A DNA stretch of 39,355 bases. Source: Bacteroidota bacterium. Its GTDB lineage: Bacteria; Bacteroidota; Bacteroidia; Bacteroidales; F082. A model generated the notes under the pieces. That model was not told the DNA's origin. It saw only the letters and a program-made list of their open reading frames with translations, and searched no databases. Shown here piece after piece: positions 18,553 through 26,798 of this stretch (position 1 is its first letter; each line of letters begins with the position of its first letter). A program made the translations under genes and the position numbers. The DNA lies in assembly GCA_014382445.1 (NCBI GenBank), contig JACNJS010000053.1:1-39355 (forward strand), written 5' to 3'.

Positions 18553-19779
18553 TTGAATTTTGAATATTTCATAGCAAAACGTATTAGTTCAGGTACATTG
18601 CATAACCTGTCGAAACCTGTTGTAAGAATTTCATTTGTTAGTATCGCCTTAGGTCTTGCTCTCATGATTATTTCAGTAGCTGTTGTAATTGGTTTTAAAA
18701 ATTCAGTTAGTGAAAAAGTTATGGGGTTTGCCTCACATTTGCAGCTTGTACTATTTGATAATAACCAGGCACTCCAGGGAAAACCTGTTTCAGTAACTAA
18801 TGAACTAATTAACCAACTGCTAAGTAACAAAAAAATTAAGCATGTTCAGTTTACTGCCCAAAAAGCCGGAGTAATTAAAACTGACGACCAAATACAAGGT
18901 ATAATACTAAAAGGTGTTGACAGTAAATACGATAATAGCCTTCTTGTCAGTAATTTAGTAAGTGGTAACTATCCTGAGATTTATGATTCTGTAAAAACAG
19001 ATGAAGTTATAATTTCTGATAGAATTGCAAATAGGCTTAATCTTAAAGTAGGCAGCCACCTGCGTATGTGGTTTATTGATGAAGGCGAGACCAGCGTCAG
19101 GGGAAGAAAATTCACAATTAGCGGAATTTATAATACAGGCATGGAAGAGATTGATAATATGTATGTTATTGGTGATTTAAGACATCTTCAAAAATTAAAT
19201 AACTGGAATGCCAACGAGGTTGGAAGTATTGAGATTATATTGAAGGACATAAATGAAATTAATAATACTTCCACTGAACTATACAATACTATACCATACG
19301 ATATAGCTGTAGTAACTGTGTACGATGAATATCCTCAGATTTTCAATTGGCTTAATCTCCTTGATATGAATGTTGTGGTTATCCTCACATTGATGATACT
19401 GGTTGCAACTATAACTATGGTATCAACACTGTTAATTTTAATTATTGAGCGTACCAGCATGGTTGGTTTATTAAAAGCTCTGGGAGCAAAAAACAGTTCT
19501 GTTCGTAGTATATTTCTTTATAAAGCTTCAGGAATAATTGTAACCGGTATGGTTTGGGGTAATATTATCGGGTTACTGTTTTATCTTGTACAGCTAAGAT
19601 TTCGTTTAATAAGTTTGTCACCCGACTCATATTATGTTGACTATGTTCCAGTTGAATTATATTTATCCCATTTCCTGCTTTTAAACATTGGAACATTTAT
19701 TATTTCTTTACTGGTACTAATAATTCCTTCATATTATATTACTCGCATTGTACCTGCCAAAGCGTTGAGGTATGAATAA
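18553..19779 (+). CDS. LolC/LolE-like ABC transporter permease (FtsX/MacB family)
   Basis: Inner-membrane permease of 408 residues related to the lipoprotein-releasing LolC/E proteins. An N-terminal helix (about 25-47) is followed by a large periplasmic MacB_PCD-like domain (about 50-265, including DQIQGIILKGVDSKYD) and three C-terminal helices of the FtsX domain (about 275-300, 320-345, 370-400), ending PAKALRYE. The start is a TTG; MNFEYFIAKRI is the usual N-terminal pattern for this family in Bacteroidota, so TTG is credible and no nearby ATG replaces it. No LolD-like ATPase lies beside it, so it must use one encoded elsewhere. Confidence 0.88.
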   Translation: MNFEYFIAKRISSGTLHNLSKPVVRISFVSIALGLALMIISVAVVIGFKNSVSEKVMGFASHLQLVLFDNNQALQGKPVSVTNELINQLLSNKKIKHVQFTAQKAGVIKTDDQIQGIILKGVDSKYDNSLLVSNLVSGNYPEIYDSVKTDEVIISDRIANRLNLKVGSHLRMWFIDEGETSVRGRKFTISGIYNTGMEEIDNMYVIGDLRHLQKLNNWNANEVGSIEIILKDINEINNTSTELYNTIPYDIAVVTVYDEYPQIFNWLNLLDMNVVVILTLMILVATITMVSTLLILIIERTSMVGLLKALGAKNSSVRSIFLYKASGIIVTGMVWGNIIGLLFYLVQLRFRLISLSPDSYYVDYVPVELYLSHFLLLNIGTFIISLLVLIIPSYYITRIVPAKALRYE

Positions 19780-19931
19780 TTTGATGTGTAAAATAATATA
19801 ACCTGTACTGTGCTTAATTGAGTCACTAAAGATTTGTATTGCCTTATAAAAATGAGTTGGTATAGAAATATTATTTTCGCCAATTGATTTATCGAAAATC
19901 TTGCACATTTACCCGGCCGTGATATATTAAT

Positions 19932-19964
19932 AAAAAAAGGCTACAACAATTAATGCTGTAACCC
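19932..19964 (-). terminator. Intrinsic terminator of tRNA-Arg
   Basis: On the minus strand a stem (GG, a T-G wobble and TACA pairing with TGTA, G, CC; one bulged G) is followed by seven T (19938 down to 19932). It begins 14 bases after the tRNA 3' end, so it fits as that gene's terminator. Confidence 0.7.
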
Positions 19965-19977
19965 TTTGATATTTACG

Positions 19978-20051
19978 TGATCCAGACAGGACTCGAACCT
20001 GTGACCCGCAGCTTAGAAGGCTGCTGCTCTATCCAACTGAGCTACTGGACC
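19978..20051 (-). tRNA. tRNA-Arg (anticodon TCT)
   Basis: The minus strand folds into a complete cloverleaf of 74 bases including discriminator A. The acceptor stem GGTCCAG pairs with CTGGATC with one G-U. The D arm is GCTCAGTTGGATAGAGC. The anticodon stem GCAGC/GCTGC encloses the loop CTTCTAA with anticodon TCT, which reads AGA/AGG arginine codons. The T arm ACAGG/CCTGT has loop TTCGAGT. CCA is not encoded. It has its own promoter and terminator and no adjacent tRNA. The rest of the 450-base gap between 19779 and 20229 shows no gene. Confidence 0.97.
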
Positions 20052-20069
20052 GTTTTTTAATTCGGGCTG

Positions 20070-20099
20070 CAAAAGTATAAATTATTCCTATATTTCCAA
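20070..20099 (-). promoter_or_regulatory. Promoter of tRNA-Arg
   Basis: Minus-strand -7 box TACTTTTG (20070-20077) with a TTG -33 element (20097-20099) at a spacing of 19. Transcription would begin about 12 bases before the mature tRNA. This is one of the two most complete promoters in the window. Confidence 0.6.
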
Positions 20100-20228
20100 C
20101 GCATTATTTTAATGGTTTCAGTTTGGAATTGTTCTAATGCACGAAATATTATGTGACATTGGTTTGATTTTAAAAATATAAATTTTGAGAATTGTTTAGA
20201 TCAATTAGTTCATTTGTGAAATTAGAAA

Positions 20229-23162
20229 TTATATGCAAGCTTCCCACAATATTTCCACCGGGTGTAAAGCATCTCGTGCAGTGCCATCTTTAATTTGTTG
20301 GCGGCAGGAAGTTCCCGGTGCTGCAATAATTGTATTGGTATTACATTCCCTAACTGCCGGAAATAGAACCAACTCACCAACTTTCATCGACATTTCATAA
20401 TGCTCATTCTCAAAACCAAATGAACCAGCCATACCGCAACACCCTGAGGGAATTTCTTCGGCAGTATAGTTACATGGGAAATTTAATACAAATAAAGTGG
20501 ATGATGTTCCTGATAATGATTTTTGGTGACAATGTCCGTGAAATTTGATATGCTTTTTTTTGTCTGTAAATTGCTCCTTTGTTATTTTACCGGCCTTTAT
20601 TTCTCTCTCCAGAAATTCCTCAATCATAAATGAATTTCCTGCAAGTACCTCAGCATCATTAATAAGCTCTAAACAGGCTAAATCAATGTATTCGTCTCTA
20701 AATGTTAGTATTGTGGAAGGTTCGATGCCAACCAGAGGACTTTGTTTTGAAATAATACTTTTTAGAAGTATTATATTTCGGTTAGCTATTGTTTTAGCCT
20801 TTTTAACCAAGCCTTTAGATAAATATGTGCGTGCACTCTCAACATGCTTCGGAATCACAACTTCGTATCCCAGTTTTGTGAGAAGCAATATGGCTTTAAT
20901 GCCAATGTCGGCATCATTAAATCGAGTAAATTCATCGTTAAATAAATGAACCCGCCCATTGGGAAATGATTTTTTGCTCAAATCTTTTTTCGCATTAATG
21001 AACCAACTATCAAGCGTTATTTTACTTAATAAAGGGAACTTTCGTTTCGATGTGAAACCAATAAATTTTGTTGTAATTTTTGAAATTATTGAATTTTGAG
21101 TCAGGAAATTATATAGCGGGGGAAAATAACTTCCGATTTTATTAAGTTTTGCAATATTTGCAATTAACAATGTTCTTATGGGGATGTGATGTTCTGAATA
21201 GTAATGCTGTAAAAATTCGGCCTTTAGTTTTGTAATATCAACACTTGAAGGGCATTCTGATTTACAAGCTTTACATGAAAGACACATATCCATCACATCA
21301 TATATCTCTTTATGGTTAAAAGGGTTTGTTTTATTTGAATTTGTAAGGAACTCCCTCAGAATATTTGCTCTTGCCCTCGTTGTCTGGCTTTCGTTTCGGC
21401 TAACCATATAACTGGGGCACATGGTTCCGCCAAAAACTTCTGTTTTGCGACAGGCTCCTGTTCCATTGCATTTTTCAGTTGCCCGCAGTATACCGAGGTC
21501 TTTGGAAAAATCGAAAACTGTTTCAATTTCTCTTGTTTGTTGCCCCGGTTCATAACGCAAAAAAGTGTTCATCTTTGGCGTATCAACTATCTTTCCGGGA
21601 TTGAAAATATTGTGAGGATCCCATGTATGCTTAATTTGTTTAAATAATTGATAGTTGTGATCGCCGACCATTATTGGAATGAACTCACCTCTTAATCTAC
21701 CATCACCATGTTCACCGCTTAAAGAGCCCCTGTATTTTTTTACAAGTTCGGCAGTTTCTTTAGCCAATGTGTGAAAAAGTTCAACATCAACAGGGTCTTT
21801 CAGGTTTAGGATAGGTCGTAAGTGTAATTCGCCGGTAGCTATATGCGCATAATAAACACAGTTTTTGTTATACTTTTTTAGGATTTTATCAAATTCATCA
21901 ATGTAGTCGGGTAGGAGTTCGGGATTTATCGCTGTATCTTCAATTACTGCTACTGGTTTTGCATCACCGGGCATATTATTAAGGATACCAAGTCCGGCTT
22001 TTCGCAGTTCCCATACTTTATTTATATCATGTCCTTCTACCATCGGAAAATGAAAGCCAAGGTCTGCTTGTTTCATTTCTACTTCCATTGCTTTTGCTTT
22101 AGCCTTGATTATCTCAGGATTATCTTCAGCAAATTCAACAATTAATATTGCACCTGGCTCACCTGTAATAAAGAATCGATTTTTGTCCTGAGCAATATTC
22201 TTTTTTGTGAGTTCGAGTATTGTGCTATCCATCAACTCAACAGCAACCGGTTTATGTTTAAGGGCTATTAAATTTGCCTTTAAGGCATTTTTGATACTAT
22301 CAAAGTGAACACATACAAGTGCTTTGTTAGCAGGTGGGAGGGGCAATAAGTTCAATTTGATGGCAGTTGTAAAAGATAGTGTTCCTTCCGAGCCTGCAAG
22401 TAAACCAGAGAAGTTAAATTGTTCACCCTTAGGGTTAAAGGGCTGCATTTCAAGGATTAAATCTATAGCATACCCAGTGTTTCGGCGCCTGAGTTTTAAA
22501 TCGGGAAATTCATTTTTTATCTCCAACTGGTTATCGATATCCGATAAAATTTCATCAATGCCCCTATATATTTTGTTCTCAAGAGTATCTCCATCAGTTT
22601 TACTTTGAAATTCTTCAATTGAAAGCGGCTTAAAAACTGCTTCACTTCCATCGCTCAGTATTGTGTCAATTTCAATTGTGTGATCGCGTGTACTTCCATA
22701 AATTAATGAATGCGAACCACATGCGTTATTTCCAACCATTCCTCCAATCATACAGCGGTTTGATGTAGAAGTTTCCGGGCCGAAAAAAAGACCGTATTCT
22801 TTGAGTATCAAATTTAATTCATCCAGGATAACGCCCGGTTCAACTAACACCCAATTTTCTTCTTTGTTAATCTCTATTATTCGGGTCATATGTTTCGACA
22901 CATCTGCTATTATTCCATTTCCTACTACCTGCCCTGCAAGAGAGGTACCGGCGGTTCTGGGTATTATTGAAGCGTTATTTACTCTTGCGAAATTTATAAG
23001 GGTTTTAATATCAGATTTGGTTTTCGGATAAGCAACAGCAAGAGGTATTTCACGATAAGCAGATGCATCGGTGGCATACATCAACCTTGTTGACTTATCG
23101 GTAAATATTTCACCATCAAATGATTTTTTTAATGTTGATATTTTATCTTGTAATTGGCTCAT
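20229..23162 (-). CDS. FAD-linked oxidase with C-terminal Fe-S domain (GlcD/YdiJ-like, D-2-hydroxyacid dehydrogenase)
   Basis: Large oxidoreductase of 977 residues. An N-terminal FAD_binding_4 domain (about 25-200, with PRTAGTSLAGQVVGNGI and GGMVGNNACGSHSL) and an FAD-oxidase C domain (about 270-520, ending SGEHGDGR ... FNPGKIVD) are fused to a GlpC/CCG-type Fe-S part. One cluster motif is CNGTGACRK ... MCPSY; the other is CLSCKACKSECP. Two Cys-rich CCG-like segments near the end are GHCHQK and SGCCGMAGSFG. The layout is that of YdiJ-like D-lactate/D-2-hydroxyglutarate dehydrogenases. The substrate is not readable. Starting at MSQLQDK removes an unlikely hydrophobic 18-residue extension that would begin at 23216. 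It follows lplA by 58 bases on the same strand. Confidence 0.9.
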   Translation of the reverse strand: MSQLQDKISTLKKSFDGEIFTDKSTRLMYATDASAYREIPLAVAYPKTKSDIKTLINFARVNNASIIPRTAGTSLAGQVVGNGIIADVSKHMTRIIEINKEENWVLVEPGVILDELNLILKEYGLFFGPETSTSNRCMIGGMVGNNACGSHSLIYGSTRDHTIEIDTILSDGSEAVFKPLSIEEFQSKTDGDTLENKIYRGIDEILSDIDNQLEIKNEFPDLKLRRRNTGYAIDLILEMQPFNPKGEQFNFSGLLAGSEGTLSFTTAIKLNLLPLPPANKALVCVHFDSIKNALKANLIALKHKPVAVELMDSTILELTKKNIAQDKNRFFITGEPGAILIVEFAEDNPEIIKAKAKAMEVEMKQADLGFHFPMVEGHDINKVWELRKAGLGILNNMPGDAKPVAVIEDTAINPELLPDYIDEFDKILKKYNKNCVYYAHIATGELHLRPILNLKDPVDVELFHTLAKETAELVKKYRGSLSGEHGDGRLRGEFIPIMVGDHNYQLFKQIKHTWDPHNIFNPGKIVDTPKMNTFLRYEPGQQTREIETVFDFSKDLGILRATEKCNGTGACRKTEVFGGTMCPSYMVSRNESQTTRARANILREFLTNSNKTNPFNHKEIYDVMDMCLSCKACKSECPSSVDITKLKAEFLQHYYSEHHIPIRTLLIANIAKLNKIGSYFPPLYNFLTQNSIISKITTKFIGFTSKRKFPLLSKITLDSWFINAKKDLSKKSFPNGRVHLFNDEFTRFNDADIGIKAILLLTKLGYEVVIPKHVESARTYLSKGLVKKAKTIANRNIILLKSIISKQSPLVGIEPSTILTFRDEYIDLACLELINDAEVLAGNSFMIEEFLEREIKAGKITKEQFTDKKKHIKFHGHCHQKSLSGTSSTLFVLNFPCNYTAEEIPSGCCGMAGSFGFENEHYEMSMKVGELVLFPAVRECNTNTIIAAPGTSCRQQIKDGTARDALHPVEILWEACI

Positions 23163-23220
23163 TTTTTTCTGAATAGCAAATATCAAATTTTTGATGATAC
23201 CAAATATATTTATCAAACAA

Positions 23221-24177
23221 TTAACTTATCCCTAAAAGTATCATGTATAAATCGACGTCATTTACGTTAACCTTAAATTTTGAGATGGTATTAATAATAA
23301 CCTCTTTTTTGTAAGGGAGGTTTATCAGGCTTGCGCAAACCTCATCTTTAAATGAAATGTTGCCATCAATAACAATCCTTTCAATTATACCTTTATTAAT
23401 TTCAATATTTATCTTTATACCTCCATTCTCATATGTGTAATTGTATTTTGGAGAATACCCGTAATTCCAGTCCCAAAGTTTATATTTTGTTTCAACAAGT
23501 TCAGCAATACTGGTTTCATCATTTCCGGATAGTTGAGTAATGGAATCGATATTGAAGTAATTTCTGAAATATGATATTAGCTTATCTGTAAATATTTCTA
23601 TTGAAATTGGCTCACGCAGTTGATCTAATAAATTTGTAACATTTGCTCTAATTGATTTTACAGCCTTATCGGAAATACTAAAGTTGCCGGGACAGATTGC
23701 CGCTTCAAGGTTATCAAGGTTGGCGTTGAATAATAATGTACCGTGATTTAATATTCTGTTTTTAAAAACATGAGCTGAATTTCCTGAGAATTTCTTTCCA
23801 TCAATAGTGAGATTATTTTTGCCTTCAAAAACAGTTTTCAAACCCAATGAATCTAAAAATCCTATCACAGGCTTTGTGAAACTTTTAAAATTTACAAGCT
23901 GCTCCCTATTTTCTGATGATGTAATTATGCTATAGTTTATATTTCCCTCATCGTGGTAAACTGTTCCTCCTCCTGATATTCTTCTAATTACAGGTATATT
24001 ATGTTTATTTACGTAATTCAAATTTATCTCCGCCATGGTGTTTTGGTGCTTTCCTACAATTACGGAAGGACTGCTTTGCCAGACCATAATAATATCATCA
24101 GAAAAGGTTTTCAGAAAGTGTTCCTCTGCAGCTATATTGAAATAAGGATCGATATTTTTTCTGATTATTAATTTCAT
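23221..24177 (-). CDS. lplA: Lipoate-protein ligase A
   Basis: Attaches lipoate to the E2 subunits and GcvH of 2-oxoacid dehydrogenase and glycine cleavage systems using ATP. It is 318 residues, with the catalytic domain at 1-240 and a C-terminal accessory domain. The lipoate/adenylate-binding motif is RRISGGGTVYHDEGNINYS (65-83), and the KKFSGNSAHVFKNRILNHGTLL region supplies the active lysine. It is 9 bases downstream of folP, so the two are almost certainly co-transcribed. Confidence 0.93.
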   Translation of the reverse strand: MKLIIRKNIDPYFNIAAEEHFLKTFSDDIIMVWQSSPSVIVGKHQNTMAEINLNYVNKHNIPVIRRISGGGTVYHDEGNINYSIITSSENREQLVNFKSFTKPVIGFLDSLGLKTVFEGKNNLTIDGKKFSGNSAHVFKNRILNHGTLLFNANLDNLEAAICPGNFSISDKAVKSIRANVTNLLDQLREPISIEIFTDKLISYFRNYFNIDSITQLSGNDETSIAELVETKYKLWDWNYGYSPKYNYTYENGGIKINIEINKGIIERIVIDGNISFKDEVCASLINLPYKKEVIINTISKFKVNVNDVDLYMILLGIS

Positions 24178-24186
24178 TGAGGTGTT

Positions 24187-25062
24187 TTATTTGCAATTGA
24201 TATTGTTTTGCATGAAATCAATAATTATAACTACTTGTTTTGCTTCCTCAACATCATGAACCCTTAGTATATTGGCACCGGATAACAATGCAATTGTATT
24301 TAAAGATGTTGTTCCATTTATTGCATTTTGAGGTAAAGTGTTCAATAATTTATTAATCATTGATTTCCTCGATATGCCGGCAAGGATTGGCAGATTGTTT
24401 ATACGTATATCATTCATTTTTTTCAACAGAGTATAATTACACTCCAGCGATTTTCCAAAACCGAATCCCGGATCGATTATTATTTCACTAACTCCTAATT
24501 GAGTTAATTTTTCAACACTGGTTTGAAAAAAGTTCTTAACTACTGATGTTATATTATCTGTAACAGGTGATTTCTGCATGGTTAGTGGTGTACCATTAAT
24601 ATGCATAAGAATGTACGGAACTTTTAATCTGGCTATGGTTTCAAACATAAGTTTATCCATTGTGCCACCCGAGATGTCATTGATAATATGAGCACCCGCA
24701 GCAATGGTCTCTTCTGCCACTTTCGATCGATATGTATCAATTGAAAAAACAGCATCAGGGAAAGTTTTTGTTAAAAGAGCTACCGTATTAATAATTCTTT
24801 TTAACTCATCATCACAGGATATATTATGAGCACCCGGTCTTGTGGAAACTGCGCCAACATCAATAATATCAGCTCCGCTCAGAATCATATCTTCAGTTTT
24901 CTTCAACAAACTGTTATTGTCCTTGAACCTACCACCATCATAAAATGAATCGGGAGTTAGATTTAAAATACCCATTATTTTCGCTGTTGAAAAATCGATG
25001 AGTTTATTATTATCTAATTTAATTGGCCTGATTTCATTAAAAGCAGTATTTTTATCAACCAT
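24187..25062 (-). CDS. folP: Dihydropteroate synthase
   Basis: Condenses 6-hydroxymethyl-7,8-dihydropterin pyrophosphate with p-aminobenzoate in folate synthesis; this is the sulfonamide target. It is 291 residues. The TIM-barrel signatures are MGILNLTPDSFYDGG, DIIDVGAVSTRPGA, IDTYRSKVAEETIAAGAHIINDISGG, IIDPGFGFGKS and the final RVHDVEEA. It heads the minus-strand unit folP-lplA-FAD oxidase, with a -7 box 29 bases before its ATG. It is divergent from the DUF1599 gene with 58 bases between starts. Confidence 0.96.
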   Translation of the reverse strand: MVDKNTAFNEIRPIKLDNNKLIDFSTAKIMGILNLTPDSFYDGGRFKDNNSLLKKTEDMILSGADIIDVGAVSTRPGAHNISCDDELKRIINTVALLTKTFPDAVFSIDTYRSKVAEETIAAGAHIINDISGGTMDKLMFETIARLKVPYILMHINGTPLTMQKSPVTDNITSVVKNFFQTSVEKLTQLGVSEIIIDPGFGFGKSLECNYTLLKKMNDIRINNLPILAGISRKSMINKLLNTLPQNAINGTTSLNTIALLSGANILRVHDVEEAKQVVIIIDFMQNNINCK

Positions 25063-25090
25063 TTTTATACAAATATTTTGGAACTTAATG

Positions 25091-25098
25091 CAAAGGTA
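25091..25098 (-). promoter_or_regulatory. -7 box upstream of folP
   Basis: TACCTTTG on the minus strand, fitting TAnnTTTG; the same 8-mer is used by ppdK at 33167-33174. It would drive folP and the genes after it. Confidence 0.5.
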
Positions 25099-25120
25099 AA
25101 ATTAAACCTGGTGTAGTACT

Positions 25121-25678
25121 ATGAATAAAAATACGGCAAGTCAATTTGAAGAAGTTATCACTTATTGCAGGAATATTTTTGAAGATAAGCAAAAGGATTA
25201 TGGGACAGCATGGCGCATACTTCGTTTAGCCAGTTTAACTGATCAGATTTATATAAAGGCTAACAGGATAAGAAGTATTCAGGTTAAGGAAGTGCAGCTG
25301 GTAGATGAGGGAGTAATTCCTGAGTTTGTGGGAATTGTAAATTACTCAGTAATGGCATTAATCCAACTCGATTTGGGTGTTGCCGAGTCGGCTGATATGA
25401 ATGCTGCAAATGCAATTGATTTACATACAAAAAAGCTTAAAGAGGCACGAGATCTCATGTTTAGCAAAAATCATGATTATGACGAAGCTTGGCGTAACAT
25501 GCGTGTTTCATCGTTTACCGACATAATATTAATGAAACTGTTACGCATTAAACAAATTGAAGATAACCAGGGACAAACAGTGGTATCCGAGGGACTTGAT
25601 GCAAACTATCAGGATATTATTAATTATTCGCTTTTTGCATTAATAAAATTGATAATTGAGAAACAAGAAGATGCATAG
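25121..25678 (+). CDS. Tandem DUF1599 (nucleotide-modification-associated domain 1) protein
   Basis: Cytoplasmic, mostly helical protein of 185 residues consisting of two copies of one domain. Copy 1 (about 8-90) has FEDKQKDYGTAWRILRLASLTDQ and ends IVNYSVMALIQL. Copy 2 (about 105-182) has FSKNHDYDEAWRNMRVSSFTD and ends IINYSLFALIKL. DUF1599 (Nmad1) is found with nucleobase-modification systems in phages, but here the gene lies next to folP and a DoxX-like gene, a conserved chromosomal setting in Bacteroidota. The conserved D-Y-x-x-A-W and N-Y-S motifs suggest a nucleotide- or metal-binding site, which is inference. Its stop overlaps the next start by 8 bases. Confidence 0.85.
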   Translation: MNKNTASQFEEVITYCRNIFEDKQKDYGTAWRILRLASLTDQIYIKANRIRSIQVKEVQLVDEGVIPEFVGIVNYSVMALIQLDLGVAESADMNAANAIDLHTKKLKEARDLMFSKNHDYDEAWRNMRVSSFTDIILMKLLRIKQIEDNQGQTVVSEGLDANYQDIINYSLFALIKLIIEKQEDA

Positions 25679-26798
25679 TAAAAAAGTAATCGAACCACTG
25701 TTAGTTAAATTTGTAAGGCTACTTACGGCCATGGTATTTATTTTCTCCTCTTTTACAAAAGGAATCGACCCCATGGGTACTAATTATCGTGTTGTCGATT
25801 ATCTTGAAGTATACGGATGGTATTTTTTAGTTGACTTTTCATTTGCATTATCTGTATTACTAATCAGTGTTGAGTTTTTGTTGGGCATTGCTTTGCTTTT
25901 TAAATTACGTATTCGACTTGCCGCTATAGGGGTATTGTTGATGATGATTTTTTTTACGGTTGTTACCTATTTCGATGCAAGATACAACCTGGTACCCGAT
26001 TGTGGTTGTTTTGGTGATGCTGTTAAATTATCCAACTGGCAAACATTTATTAAAAATATTTTCCTGCTGATATTTGCTCTGATAGTATTCGTAAAGCGTA
26101 ACAAAATCGCACGACAAATGAGGAAATGGATACAAGTAACTATGCTTCTTATAATTCTTGCTGGTTTCGACTGGTTTATTTTCTATAACTATAATCATCT
26201 TCCCGTTATAGATTTTAGGGAGTGGAAAATTGGAAACGACATGAAAAGCACAGGTCGTGAAACAGTTAAAACATATCTCGAGTATCGAAATAAAAAAACA
26301 GGAGAAATTAAAGATTTTATTTCACCAAATTATCCATGGAACGATTCAATTTGGATGTCGAAATGGGAATTTGTAAACCAGCGCATTGATGATTCTCAAC
26401 TAATATTAAAGCATGGATTAATTGTTGAAGATGAGGATGGGGATATATATACCGATGACATAATTGAAAATCCAGGGTATCAGCTTATTTTAATATCAGA
26501 TGAGCTGGACAAGGCAAAAGGGCAGGGAATGATTGATGCTGCGACTCTATTTACACGCTTGAGTGATAGTGATATAAATGTTATACTGCTTACAAGTTCC
26601 ACAAAAGATATTATCGAAAGGTATCGTGAATTATATGCTATTGATTATGATGTGTTTTTTGCTGATGATGTAGAGTTAAAGGCAATGATACGTTCAAATC
26701 CTGGATTGATATTGATTCAAAACGGCATTGTAATTACAAAATGGCATCACAACGATTTTCCACAAACTGATTATGTGAAAGAACTAATATCACAATGA
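25671..26798 (+). CDS. BT_3928-like membrane protein: DoxX domain plus thioredoxin-like tail
   Basis: Inner-membrane protein of 375 residues. Four DoxX-like membrane helices (about 10-140) include the cysteine motif DCGCFGD, as in MauE/DoxX redox proteins. A fifth helix (about 150-175) follows. The C-terminal half (about 190-375) resembles a TlpA-type thioredoxin fold (LILISDELDKAKG ... NPGLILIQNGIVITKW) but has no cysteine at all. The only cysteines are those of DCGCFGD, so any disulfide chemistry would occur there. The ATG at 25671 overlaps the DUF1599 stop; an in-frame ATG at 25656 is possible but deeper in the upstream gene. The stop overlaps the next ATG by 4 bases, so three genes are translationally coupled. 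Confidence 0.85.
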   Translation: MHSKKVIEPLLVKFVRLLTAMVFIFSSFTKGIDPMGTNYRVVDYLEVYGWYFLVDFSFALSVLLISVEFLLGIALLFKLRIRLAAIGVLLMMIFFTVVTYFDARYNLVPDCGCFGDAVKLSNWQTFIKNIFLLIFALIVFVKRNKIARQMRKWIQVTMLLIILAGFDWFIFYNYNHLPVIDFREWKIGNDMKSTGRETVKTYLEYRNKKTGEIKDFISPNYPWNDSIWMSKWEFVNQRIDDSQLILKHGLIVEDEDGDIYTDDIIENPGYQLILISDELDKAKGQGMIDAATLFTRLSDSDINVILLTSSTKDIIERYRELYAIDYDVFFADDVELKAMIRSNPGLILIQNGIVITKWHHNDFPQTDYVKELISQ

